This document shows positions 53,698 through 63,424 of a stretch of 64,000 nt of DNA, in pieces. Each line of letters opens with the position of its first letter. Position 1 is the first letter of the stretch. The stretch covers positions 3,596,001-3,660,000 of the forward strand of contig OZ014424.1 of the NCBI GenBank assembly GCA_963965975.1. The letters run 5' to 3'. Made by a program: the position numbers and the translations under genes. Below the pieces are notes generated by a model. The model made no database searches. It saw nothing but the letters and a program-made list of their open reading frames with translations, and had not been told where the DNA came from. Source of the DNA: Xestospongia bergquistia. Lineage: Eukaryota; Porifera; Demospongiae; Haplosclerida; Petrosiidae.

Positions 53698-54347
53698 GAT
53701 GGGCTTCAAAAAAGCAACTTTTAAGGTTATGAAGAAAGGAAAATATGAAAAACTAGACGAAGCACTATATATTTGGTTTAGGCAACAAAGGGAGCTGAAT
53801 ATCCCTGTAAGTGGTGTTTTGCTTCAAGAGAAGGCAAAGATATTATTCAAGTGACTTTATCCTGATTCAACCCAAACGTTTACAGCAAGCACTGGTTTCC
53901 AGTGGAGATTCTCTAAACGGCATGGTTTAAAGAACTTGTCAATCCAAGGAGAACAAGCCTCAGCTGACTTTGTTACCACCTGTGAGGCTGTGACTTTCAA
54001 CATCATTTAGTCAAATGATTGAAGGTTACAGTCATCACCAAATCTTCAGCGTGATGAGACTGGATTGCAATATCGTCTACTTCCCAGAAAAACTTGGCCT
54101 CACTTTTTGAAAAAAGAGCAGACGGTAGAAAAAAAGCTAAGGAACAAATAACAGTTAATACCTGTACAAATGTCACTGGAAGCATTAAACCTCCACTTCT
54201 TGTCATTGGTAAATCAGCTCATCCAAGGTGCTTTAAAGGGATGCAGACGAACAGCCTCCCAGTCACATACAAGAGTCAAAAGAATGCTTGTGTCAACACA
54301 GCAAATTTTTTATCATGGTTTCATGATGTCTTTCTTCCTGATGTACA
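53698..54347 (+). pseudogene. Tigger copy C transposase, central part
   Basis: It continues from 46131 as MGFKKATFKVMKKGKYEKLD, EALYIWFRQQRELN, a TGA, GFQWRFSKRHGLKNLSIQGE, then a small duplication/shift near 53985, SHHQIFS with loss of the N-C-D triplet region, RKAKEQITVNTCTNVTGSIK, KNACVNTANFLSWFHDVFLP, DVQMK. It then switches to the GX copy C 3' end at about 54348. It is longer at its 3' side than copy A, so the two Tigger/GX junctions differ. Confidence 0.8.
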
Positions 54348-54803
54348 AATGAAGTTGCTGTGGCAAATATCCTCATCTAACTTGCAGTAAATATAGTTGC
54401 ACACATAGGAACATGTGATTATCGTAATAATTAGATCTATTATTGTTAATTTTGATTTTGTAATAATTATTATTGTTAGTTTTGATTTTGTAAGAGTATG
54501 ATTTATTATAGTGAAGAGTTTCTCATGTTACTCATTTCTGATGTTACTAATTATCTCCTAAGTAAAAGTATTCAATAAAGTTAATTGCACTTCACTATAT
54601 AGTGAAAACATAAGTATACTGCGTGTATTCCTTCTCCAATTCTCAGGCACTTTCTTAAAAAAAAAATGGGCGGGAAAGATGTTTCTTTGAAAATTTATCA
54701 AAAAATGAAGCAATTGCAATGTATAAGTATCTTTCTTACAATTTTAAAGAAAATCAATTATAATTATATGAAGTATAATATATAGATAGGAGTGTAGTTC
54801 ATG
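54348..54803 (+). repeat. GX copy C (last codons and 3' flank)
   Basis: Starts GCTGTGGCAAATATCC, matching the last ~10 codons of GX copies A and B, then follows the A flank (AATTAGATCTATTA, AATAAA at 54574, CCAAGATG-like text) to about 54800, where the outer pogo derivative is inserted. Flank similarity resumes after 56204. Confidence 0.8.
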
Positions 54804-54805
54804 TA

Positions 54806-56203
54806 CTGTAAACTCCATAAATTTCGCATGCCACTAATTTTCGCGATTTTGGCATTTAGAGGCTTATTCGCGAAATCAAAAAGAAACGAGCTTTTACTCC
54901 ATTTTGTGTATGCGCATAAGTGCATGTACCTCATGTTAATATGTCTCTTCTTCATTGGTTGAGTTCAAGCAAGCCTCCTGGTCCTCCCTGTCTTCCTAAC
55001 CCAGAGGAAGAAGGCACTAAAGCATCATCATCTGAAACAAGAGCAGTTAATGCTGTGGTTGAGATCTAACAACATCCTTTATGTGTTCATACCAGCATTC
55101 TTGCACTGGGGAGCTCCAACCTTTGGACTTTTCAGTTAACAAAGTTTTTTAAGGAAAAGCTGAAAGTCTGTTTTTCAACATGGTATTCAGAGAAAGTGAC
55201 TACAGCGCTCGATGCAGGAAAAAGCATTGACAGTATTGACATCAGCTTGAGTATTTCCAGCATTAAACCACTCCATGCTAAGTGGCTCAAAGCTGTAATG
55301 GACCAGTTAGCTTCTGATCCTGGCATCATCAGTGGTGGTTTTCTGAAAGCTGGACTGAACTTTGAGTCTTAATTACTACAGTGGTCCCTCTTTTGAGAGA
55401 CCCCTCCAAAAAGAGACCACCTCCAATTAGAGACCAGAAGCACCTGTACGGATGCACGTACCATACAACCTAACCTCTCACACAAGACCACCTCCACAAC
55501 GCGACCAGCGGACAGATGCCAACTATACGATTTAGTAACCATTACCCGTTTGCGCATGCGCAGGCTCCACCCCATCATCTAAAGCACGCGGTGTTCGACA
55601 AAATGACGGGTAGAAAGCGAAAGGTCCTGAATCTGGAGCAACGATTAGAAGTGCTAAAGAAGATTGACAGTGGAATGTCTTGTCGTAAAGTAGCTAGTGA
55701 ATTCGGAGTCGTAAAGACCCAGATCCTTACCTGAAGTGGAAAAAGACAGTGAATCACAGCCTAAAGTTATTGGCTTGCAAACAGCTTCTGAATACCTTAC
55801 TGGGTTAAGGGACTTTGCTGTAGCTCATTGCAAGCCAGACATGCTGAACTTTGTCAGCAAGAGTCAGAACATTGTGGAAGAACTTTTGTGGGAACAGACA
55901 AGGAAAGCCAAACAAACCAAACTCACAGATTTTTTTACTGCTGTGTAATAATAATATTTTAACCACACACACAACTCCACCCTCCTCCAATGGAGGACCA
56001 CCTCTTTTGAGAGACCAGACTTCGGTGGATTTAGGGGTGGTCTCTCAAAAGAGGGACTACTGTACGTGTATATTTGTAGTACTGTTATGTTACCGTAGAC
56101 TGTGATTTCATTTTGATGAGAACGCTAAAATATATGGCAATATTTGCAATGAGTAATTGAAAATCGCCAAATTTTGTGGTGATAATAATATTGGGGTTTA
56201 CAG
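54806..56203 (+). mobile_element. pogo-type deletion derivative with TA duplication, hosting another
   Basis: Ends CTGTAAACTCCATAAATTTCGC-like and inverted CTGTAAACCCC lie between TA dinucleotides (54804-54805, 56204-56205). Removing it restores continuity with GX flank A (43790 region). It contains an N-terminal piece (PPGPPCLPNPEEEGTKASSS) and a C-terminal piece (FFKEKLKVCFSTWYSEKVTT, SSIKPLHAKWLKAVMDQLAS, ISGGFLKAGL, TAA 55370) of a pogo-like transposase. The catalytic part is deleted. The second derivative is inserted directly after the coding end. Confidence 0.82.
55379..56062 (+). mobile_element. second Tigger deletion derivative, nested, TA duplication
   Basis: Ends CAGTGGTCCCTCTTTTGAG and inverted CAGTAGTCCCTCTTTTGAG (24 bp, one difference), flanked by TA (55377-55378, 56063-56064). 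Subterminal GAGACCACCTC units repeat. Inside, MTGRKRKVLNLEQRLEVLKK, SGMSCRKVASEFGVVKTQIL (HTH) is joined to a C-terminal piece ASEYLTGLRDFAVAHCKPDM, NIVEELLWEQTRKAKQTKLT, DFF, TAA 55946. The DDE domain is deleted. 684 bp. Confidence 0.92.
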
Positions 56204-56830
56204 TATTGTTAAATAATATTGAGTATCACGAGTCTGTCGATCTACATGATTGATATTCTTAATGGCCACGTGAATGCCATGAACATGGGTACCAGTAATG
56301 AAACATTCCTATAAATTTTTACAAATTAAAGATGGGCTACAAAATACCACGCATAGTCATGATCATGACTTGACTGCATGATACATGCAACGTCTATATA
56401 ATTACATACATACAAATTTGTAATTTAATAATAGTGATGCAAATCCAAATAAATGGTTATAAAAAGTTTGGGATGATTTAACATCATGTTCTCTCATTAG
56501 TGACTTCTGCTATAGAATGTAGAGGTTTTCTTGAATGACTTTAGCATGCTGTTCATGACAATAACTAAAACATTAATAGCAGCAGTGTCCAATTGTTATA
56601 AGAAGAAATCAACAAACATTTAAATGTCCATGAAGGCTAGCTTTCAGTATATTATGAGGTATATATGTCAACTTTGCATGTTAATACTTTAATATTAATT
56701 ACCGTATAGGTTGTATATTTCACGGGTATAAATTTTCGTAATTTTACCCAAAATTGATATTCGCGAAAAAATTTTTTCGTGGATTAACATAGATCTATTT
56801 GTGGTGATTATTATTATTATTAATAGGCAT
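56204..56830 (+). repeat. GX flank copy C, continued
   Basis: Matches 43785-44365 (GAGTATCACGAGT, CATGGGTA(C/G)CAGTAATG, AAGATGGG(T/C)TAC, and the TTTACCCAAAATTGATATTC segment) up to the ATT microsatellite, then diverges. Copy C is slightly longer at 56248-56265 than copy A. Confidence 0.85.
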
Positions 56831-57146
56831 GACCGCCCAATTATTAATGGGCATGGTCTAATAGTTAACGGCTACCTACAGTCTAGTAGACATGTGTTCT
56901 CTCAAGTCATTATCAACAATGTCTACCTCATTCTTTATATACACAAGGACAGGTGGATGAAATAGATGAAAATGAAATAGCGTAGACATTAATTGGTGAA
57001 ACGAGAGAAGAAGGCAATAGTTTGGAAAGATTCGAAAAAAATGTTTTGCATTATGTACAATTAATATCAATTTTTGTTTGTTATATAAAATGATTACTAA
57101 TGAGAATTAGTTCATCATGATGTACAGCATATATGCGTGTGTCAAA
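56831..57146. other. non-coding
   Basis: Contains a short repeated phrase GGGCATG(A/G)(C/T) near 56825-56860 and nothing else recognised. Confidence 0.3.
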
Positions 57147-57350
57147 CTAAGTAAATAATGACCCCCCCCCAATAAGAAATTTATTCCTACACCTATGAGT
57201 AGTCATCTCACTTGCAACGTTATCTTGAAGTACTGTCTTTACATCTTTATTTGCCAACAAAATGGAACTTAAGGGAACTTTAGAAGATAGTGGACCTTTA
57301 GGATCTGGCAAATCATCATGTTTCTTGAAATAAAGTAGCCATTGGCATTG
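57147..57350 (-). pseudogene. pogo-type transposase N-terminal fragment (tentative)
   Basis: Minus strand reads QWLLYFKKHDDLPDPKGPLS, KVPLSSILLANKDVKTVLQD. The LPDPxGPLSxxVPxSSIxxANKxVK layout resembles N-termini of sponge and cnidarian pogo-like transposases, also hinted at in the piece at 54970-55060. It ends at a run of C (57162-57170). Confidence 0.35.
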
Positions 57351-57410
57351 TGGCATGAGCCACGTCTTTACATGACACGCCCTATAAGTGTCACGCCTAC
57401 TTTTTTTAAG

Positions 57411-57497
57411 GAATATAAATTTTCGCGGATTTTTAATTTCGCGAATTTCCTCAAATCGCGAAATTCGCGAAATTAAATCCCCGCGAAATATACTACC
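57411..57497. repeat. TTTCGCG hairpin element
   Basis: A near-palindrome: AATATAAATTTTCGCGGATT, TTAATTTCGCGAATTT, four-base centre, then AAATCGCGAAATTCGCGAAA, TTAAATCCCCGCGAAATATA. GCGAAAT units occur at least five times. Related TTTCGCGGGTATAAATTTTC sequence occurs at about 44268 and 56720, and similar at 54835-54880. Confidence 0.75.
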
Positions 57498-58739
57498 TAT
57501 ACTGTTGAAAAAGGGAAATCTTTCCAAGGATTAACCATCTGGAGGATACATTTATGGGACTCTCTCGAAAGACATTTTTCAAAAAGGTCAAGTCAGCCAT
57601 AAATAACAAAAGAAACCTAAGAGAAAATACCTTGAGTTTCATTGACACATTGACTTGACACTTATTTCTATACAGTAGTGTTGTGTTCATATTTCAGACT
57701 GTTTCACATTATTATTAACCATTGGTATATATTATATACAATTTCACATTAAGAAGGATTTTAGAGGATTTTTCAATACATCATCTTAGATAATGTAACT
57801 GTTTATATATATTGATGTGTATAAAAGCAGGTGAGATTCATATATGAATTAGAATATTTTTTTCAGAAAACATCCATATAATTCTCAGTCATGCATATAC
57901 ATATAGAAGTGATTCAGAATACTTTCAGGATACTAGGGACAGTAGTAAAAGAAGTAACAGCAAACAATAATGAAATAGTTCAATTTGAGACTTGCAAAAA
58001 GCGTAAAGTATAAATTACTTGTCATGTCATGTTTGTCGCATCTATTGTTGGTAATGAAACTAATTATATTAGACTAGTTGAAAATGCATTTTTACCTTGG
58101 ACATAATACCTCATCTTTTTCAGGTAACATCTCTGTTTGGAGTGAATTTTTCAATGTGTTAGCTCCCTACATGATATGTTCAATGTATTATGAAGACATC
58201 AATATTGTTGTTTATGTCATACCTGTTACAGCTACTTGTAGATTTGATTGATTACTTTTATAAGATCTGGACAATCCACATGCATTTTAGACATCTAACT
58301 GTATTATGTTAAATTCATGTTTTATTTACATTATGTGTTCTTATTAGTAATAGTTAATGCAGTTTCAGTTAATTTATGTGCACTGATATCACTTATGACT
58401 AAATTAATATATCAAAAACACAAACATTGACTATAAGTACCAATTCAGAATTTGTGTAAGAAATTCATGAGCATCTTCCTGATCACCTGGAGACCAGCGT
58501 GGAATGAATTCTATAAAACGTGCAATTTTAGTTTTGTCAATTATTGTTCAGGTGATTGCAGATCTCTGTTGGTGTATCACCTTAGCCCTTTCCTGTATGC
58601 AGAGATTCCTCAGTCTTTTTATCAAGGATATGCAGCATAATGTAGCTAAGAGTATATTTATATTATTATGATTTTGACAATAACAATTCTTACTGTATTC
58701 TTCATTTTTATTTATATATTCTTGTAACAGAGGAATATG
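57498..58739. other. long AT-rich stretch without recognisable genes
   Basis: I see no coding similarity, splice-bounded frames or repeats over about 1.2 kb. A short open frame at 58452-58640 has no support. Confidence 0.35.
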
Positions 58740-59420
58740 AATTAAGGATTGTCTGAAGAGTTGCATTTACAAAGCAAGTTTTTCCTAGATTTGTTAATTC
58801 TGAGGGAATACGTGAGTCCCATTACAGCTCTCAGTAACCCAAACTGACTACAAGTACGATCGTGTAATGGTGCGATTATTATGTGAAAGTTCTGAGTGGA
58901 ATTGGGTATGATATACAAGATTTCTCTTTTACGAAGTATGAGGGTCAGTGTGAATTGTTCACAATGTATGCAGTTGTCCTTCATTTTTTAGCACGTATTG
59001 CTTATCATGATGAATTTTCTATATTAAAAACCACTATAGAAGCTTTCAAGGCCAGCACCATGGGAAATGATGACAAACTGTGTTAAGCTGTTAGATCACT
59101 TTAGTAAGCATTTTACAAATGGTAGTTTTGAGATATTTTAATGCAACATTGATTTAAATAATGATGTAGTGGTGTTATCGTTGGGATCATTTTATTTTAA
59201 TTCACAGCAGAATGGAAGTAGCATTCTGTTTTCTCATTACAATACAAGCACCACCTCTTTTTACATGTGTGCACAAAAATGCATTCTCAAAATGGATGTG
59301 TAAGTGAAGAAATCCTTAAGAAGCTTGGTGATTAAGCCAAAACAGCTGTAGCAAATATCCACATTTAATTTGCTGTAAATATAGCGCATATATCTAGGGA
59401 CATTTGATTATTGTAATAAT
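58740..59420 (+). pseudogene. GX-family fragment D (old, degenerate)
   Basis: Reads IVVRLLCESSEWNWV-like text, then YDIQDFSFTKYEGQCELFTM, VVLHFLARIAYHDEFSILKT, TIEAFKA, and further degenerate pieces (LLDHFSKHF, GSFYFNSQQNGS, ILFSHYNTSTT, KCILKMDV). It ends with the conserved 3' text GCAAATATCC and part of the 3' flank. It matches copies A and B over the C-terminal half with many differences, small indels and stops. It is an older duplicate than A and B. Confidence 0.65.
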
Positions 59421-60354
59421 TATTATAACTTTGATATGTATGTATAGTAAGTGTTTCTTCATTATGCTAATTGACTTGATTTGTAATTAGTTGATTATTA
59501 TCCAAACAACAAAGTTTGTACTTTGTCATATAATGGGAAATGAATATGCTGTAGTTTTTGTCCTGATCTCAAACACATTCTTTACCCACTCTTGAATTTC
59601 ATAATACTGTAAAAATTGAAATAATATTATAATTTTGTAAAAATCAAAATCTTATTAAAAAGGTTGTATGTATATAGGTAAATGCAGAGTATATCAATCT
59701 AGTAAATGCTATTATGGCTAAAAAACAGTTTCATCATCTGTTGCTTACAGAACTGACATTTTTAATGGTCATTTGCAAGCGTAAAGACATGTATAATATA
59801 CAATGTGATACAAGGCTTCACCTTGGATCAAAGAATTCAGTTAAATTGTTGACTAGTTGGATGTAATACTCATGAGCATCTTGATATCTACCAGGAACAA
59901 ATGATTCATGTGCATCTGTTTGCAAAAATAAGCTGATATTTACTTGATAGAGTTTAAACAAGGGTCTCTGATAAAAGTGTTGTTGCACTACTGCTATATT
60001 TGTATGTGGTGTATGGGTTTAGTTATACTTCAGTAAACATACTCCTGTTTAATGGCATCAATTTGTGTTAATTTTTATTTTTTCAACTTACTGTTACAAT
60101 ATAATATATACATTGATTTTATGTATTCACAGCATATATGTTTATAAAAACAGGATGATTCAGAGACAGTAGTATTAGAGGGCACTATACTAGCATAGCA
60201 GTTGCTTGCTGTATTATTCTATACCACATAGGTGCATGAGGACCATTAATATTGGAGGGGGGGGGGGAACATTAAATTATAGTATCTACATAGCAGCAAT
60301 AAAAATATATTCATAATGAAAAAAATGTACCAAAATAATTCCTTCGTTCAATAT
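59421..60354. other. non-coding, with an 11-bp G-run
   Basis: No gene recognised. A run of 11 G lies at 60257-60267. Confidence 0.4.
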
Positions 60355-61600
60355 TAACAGCAATAAATTCCTTTGCAATTTCTTTTCATGTCAAAGGAGT
60401 GTTTATGTATATGGGTAACATTCAGTTATTAAGTCTTTGTTCTGACATAGATGAACATAATTAGGTAAGAACTCTGAAAATGACTTTTCTGATGTGGCTG
60501 ATGTTATGGGCACTGTCAAGTATAACTGTAAAAGGTTGTGTAGTTCAAATAACATTGATTTGTAAGCATTCTGTGTGTTCATTGCATCACATATTGTGCG
60601 CACACGTATAACTTTTGCTACGTTGGGTAGAGCTTATCAAACTAAATCAACCAGAAGAGAAAATTGCCTTTGCAGCTGATCAAAATTGTAGCAGGAAGAC
60701 TTTACATTTGAAAATTTTCTTCATATGCTTCTCCATTTGCAGCTTTCAAGAGGAGGTTTTCAGGAGATAATACAGGTGGTAACAATTCATGTTGTTCAAA
60801 CCTTTTTTTCCGTCAATTCCTGAAGACATAGTCACAAGCTTTAAAGTATTGATGGCAAAAATGGTATGCTATACCATGTGGCTGGCTGCAATCATCAAAG
60901 TCACATAGGTGCTCTCCTATATTGAGGCTATTATGGTCCAGCTGTGCTTTTGAGCAGTATCAACTACCTCATTGTAGAAGTGACAGAAAGCTTCATATGT
61001 CCTTTGCCTTCTGCAGAAATGGTTCTTGGAGGGTTGTATCTTTTCCCTGTAACAGTTTCCTTAAGTTTCTTTATGCCAACGAATTGCCAATCCCTGGTGA
61101 AAAAGAAACCGAAGACAATGAAGCATTTTCAGCAAGGTTTATATTTTGTTTTGTACCTTTTTTTGCCTGGGTGTTTAATTGCTCACATACTGGTGTAGTC
61201 TAAAGCATTTGACACTTAAGGACAGCCTCACCATGAGCATTACACTGACTATGAGACTGAAACCTTTCTAATGTCTTTTTCCAATTGTTTAAGCCTATAA
61301 TTGTAAATGTAGATTCTGCTTTAGTGTTGAAAGTCAACATTCCCTAATTCTCAGAAATATTAGAAGTTCTTTCTGGTTGTACAAAGAGTTAATCAGGGGT
61401 AGGTCATATAGCACTATTCAATAAAATTTCTCCCATTTTTAGCCATGCTTGAAAGAACAATTTTATTAGTAGGTGAATAGGGTTCGGTCTTATCTGTACA
61501 ACAAGGAGAAAAGCACTCACTCTCAGTCTCCTGGGGCTGACTATCCATCATTGTCAAATTCTGACTCATCTGGTGCTATGCCCATCTCCATTTATAGGTC
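60355..61600 (-). pseudogene. hAT relic H, TTF/ZMYM1 type, minus strand
   Basis: N-terminal side (61560-61370, minus): MDSQPQETESECFSP-like start, TDKTEPYSPTNKIVLSSMAK and YMTYP-LTLCTTRKN, resembling TTF-type zinc finger regions with many stops. Middle (60850-60720): FEQHELLPPVLSPENLLLKA. C-terminal side (60603-60380): RTICDAMNTQNAYKSMLFEL, LLQLYLTVPITSATSEKSFS (hATC), then KEIAKEFIAVNIERRNYFGT. It is close in type to hAT D but strongly decayed. Confidence 0.6.
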
Positions 61601-61889
61601 ACTACTGAGCCTTAATTCTTCACTCTCTTCAACAGAGTCTGACTCTTCATGAAGTCTCTTTGATAAAATGATTAAAATTAAAGCCTAACCTTCTCAGGCT
61701 AATGGCCGATGCAGAGTCCATTTTTCGCGGAAAAGATAAGGGTTAAAGTTGTCTACACGTGATTCAAGCCGGTAATCGTTCTCGCTGCATCAAAAAAAAA
61801 GATTGCTGCAAAATGCAAGGGAGGCTGGACTTACAAGAGTTACATGAAAGCGTGTCTCGTGGTGGACCCGCGACTATTCCCTAGCGAAC
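61601..61889 (+). promoter_or_regulatory. upstream region of the NHL gene
   Basis: No TATA box is visible. The region near 61720-61880 is less AT-rich than the surroundings and contains TTTTTCGCGG and several CG dinucleotides, possibly the promoter and 5' leader. A short upstream ATG (61845, 17 codons plus stop) overlaps the main start in another frame and could lower translation. Confidence 0.35.
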
Positions 61890-62789
61890 ATGAGTAGTCC
61901 TGTCAAAAACTTAGATAGTTTGTCACCCACAAAGACTTCTATAATAGGAGACCCAAGTGAATCTAATTTAGTTCCATCACCATTGATGGAAGGAAGATGG
62001 ATACACAGTATCACTGGAGTCAACAGACCATCAGGAGTAGCTCTCACTAACACAGGAGATATCATTATCACAGAGACTGAGAGTCATCGTATTAAAATGG
62101 TTACAAGAGATGGAGACACAATAATGAGTATCGTCTCACCTCATATACTACATCCATGTGGTGTAGCTGTTTACAATGACTTAATTTTAGTTGTTGACAG
62201 TCAAGGTCAACAAATTCATCGTTTGACTTTAGATGGTTGCCGTGATACTGTCTTTGCTAATCAAAGTGGTGGGTGTCATTTAGAATGGCCTACAGATATA
62301 ACTGTAGGTTTTAATGATAAAATTTACATCACGGACCGCAACAGTCACAGAATTCATGTTCTCAATTCTGACATGACGTTTCTGTTTAGTTTTGGTAACA
62401 AAGGAATATCACTTGGTCAGTTTAAGTTTCCATCTGGTATTACAAGTGATACTAATGGTATTGTTTACATTGCTGACAGTCTTAATCATCGCATTCAAAA
62501 ATTTTCCTATAATGGAGATTGTCTAGCATCGTTTGGTCAGTATGGTTGTCTTGAAGGCTATTTAAATCAACCAACTGCAATTTGTATTGATAATAATGGC
62601 ATATTATATGTTGCTGAATTGGGAAATCATCGGATTTCTATGTTTTCAGATGATGGGCAATTTTTGTATTCTTGTAGTGAATGGGGTGTATTAAAAGGTC
62701 AGTTAAGATCACCAAGTGGTCTAGCAGTGGATTGTCAATCACGTTTGTATATATGTGATCATAGCAATAACAGAGTTCAAATTTTTTGA
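61890..62789 (+). CDS. NHL-repeat beta-propeller protein, intact, single exon
   Basis: An open frame of 299 codons. The start at ATG 61890 is supported by an in-frame TGA 42 bases upstream and an A at -3. After a short Ser/Pro-rich leader (about 35 residues) there are six NHL repeats of about 45 residues, each with a PxGI/V-x-V start, an I/LYI-D/E strand and an NHRI/NRV end: ITGVNRPSGVAL, LHPCGVAV, LEWPTDITV, FKFPSGITS, LNQPTAICI, LRSPSGLAV. Six blades form one propeller, usually a protein- or RNA-binding platform. No RING, B-box or signal peptide is present, unlike TRIM-NHL proteins, so it is a stand-alone propeller or the retained C-terminus of one. Probably a host gene, and clean compared with its neighbours. 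Confidence 0.88.
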   Translation: MSSPVKNLDSLSPTKTSIIGDPSESNLVPSPLMEGRWIHSITGVNRPSGVALTNTGDIIITETESHRIKMVTRDGDTIMSIVSPHILHPCGVAVYNDLILVVDSQGQQIHRLTLDGCRDTVFANQSGGCHLEWPTDITVGFNDKIYITDRNSHRIHVLNSDMTFLFSFGNKGISLGQFKFPSGITSDTNGIVYIADSLNHRIQKFSYNGDCLASFGQYGCLEGYLNQPTAICIDNNGILYVAELGNHRISMFSDDGQFLYSCSEWGVLKGQLRSPSGLAVDCQSRLYICDHSNNRVQIF

Positions 62790-63207
62790 TTATGTTTTAT
62801 TAATCATTAATATTCACTGTCATTTCATTGCTGTTCATTTATGGGAAGCCATTTATCAACTTATTTGTTCATACTATCACCAAAAGCAATGGATGTGCAA
62901 GAAATAGAAATCCATGTTTGTCATGAAGTCCATTTATTCTTTTATTTTTATAGAAATATTATAACAGAAATACTCATATATATCTTTCTAACCAAACATA
63001 ATGAATATGATTGTTGTAAATGAATACAAATGAATGTTAATGTCTAAAAATTATAATTCTTAGAATCTCATTCAACTAACTGTCAAAATGAGAGAGAAAG
63101 AGACACTAAGTAACTACGTTATGAATAATGTTTAATATATCATAAACATGAAATTGTAACAAACAAAATAAAACAAGAATTTTAATTAAAAAGGTATGTG
63201 ACATACT
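62790..63207. other. 3' region between convergent host genes
   Basis: AT-rich 3' untranslated sequence of the NHL gene (+) and the sulfotransferase gene (-). AATAAA-like signals lie near 63166 on the plus strand. No other gene. Confidence 0.4.
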
Positions 63208-63424
63208 TTAAGAGGAAAACCCTTTCACTAACCATGATGGAGGTCTTCTTGACAATTGTAACAATAGTTTGTATAACTTCCTATTGTGTGGTGCATAATA
63301 ATGTTCTAAATATTTTTGGTCTTCCTTTGATAGAGGAGGATACTTGCGTCCTTTACTCTTACCAAGACAGATATCTTTCCCTTTATTTTCTAGAACACAA
63401 TAAAATCCTTTCCTGGGATTAAAT
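63208..63424 (-). CDS. sulfotransferase, last exon (partial gene)
   Basis: After an acceptor CTAG at 63425-63428 (minus strand) the exon reads FNPRKGFYCVLENKGKDICL, GKSKGRKYPPLSKEDQKYLE, HYYAPHNRKLYKLLLQL, PPSWL and ends at TAA 63208. The GFYC...CLGxSKGRxxP...L...Y.PHN.K pattern is the C-terminus of the heparan sulfate 3-O-sulfotransferase/NDST-like Sulfotransfer_1 fold, which includes the PAPS 3'-phosphate loop (SKGR). It would act in the Golgi on glycans. The N-terminal exons and signal anchor lie beyond the window. The exact subtype cannot be decided. Confidence 0.7.

Larger units (their letters stand above)
45818..54347 (+). mobile_element. Tigger/pogo transposon, copy C, split by gypsy G3
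   Basis: The left part 45818-46131 starts where GX flank B diverges (CGGTACATCCTCAGTTATC and further TTATCnGAA units typical of Tigger ends). The right part resumes at 53698 and ends at about 54347, where it joins GX copy C. Between them lies gypsy G3 with nested hATs. The transposase is in two parts, described separately. Confidence 0.8.

Noticed and set aside
43378-56770. Satellite or CRISPR-like array from the repeated flanks
   Set aside because: The repeats are long (hundreds of bp), few and separated by transposons, so they are segmental duplicates of the GX locus.
58452-58640. Short open frame in the gene-poor stretch
   Set aside because: 62 codons, no motif, no splice context. Expected by chance in 1.2 kb.
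60922-61203. Plus-strand frames with hydrophobic segments resembling membrane helices
   Set aside because: Overlaps a minus-strand hAT relic. AT-rich antisense commonly gives Phe/Leu-rich frames. Two overlapping frames look equally likely.
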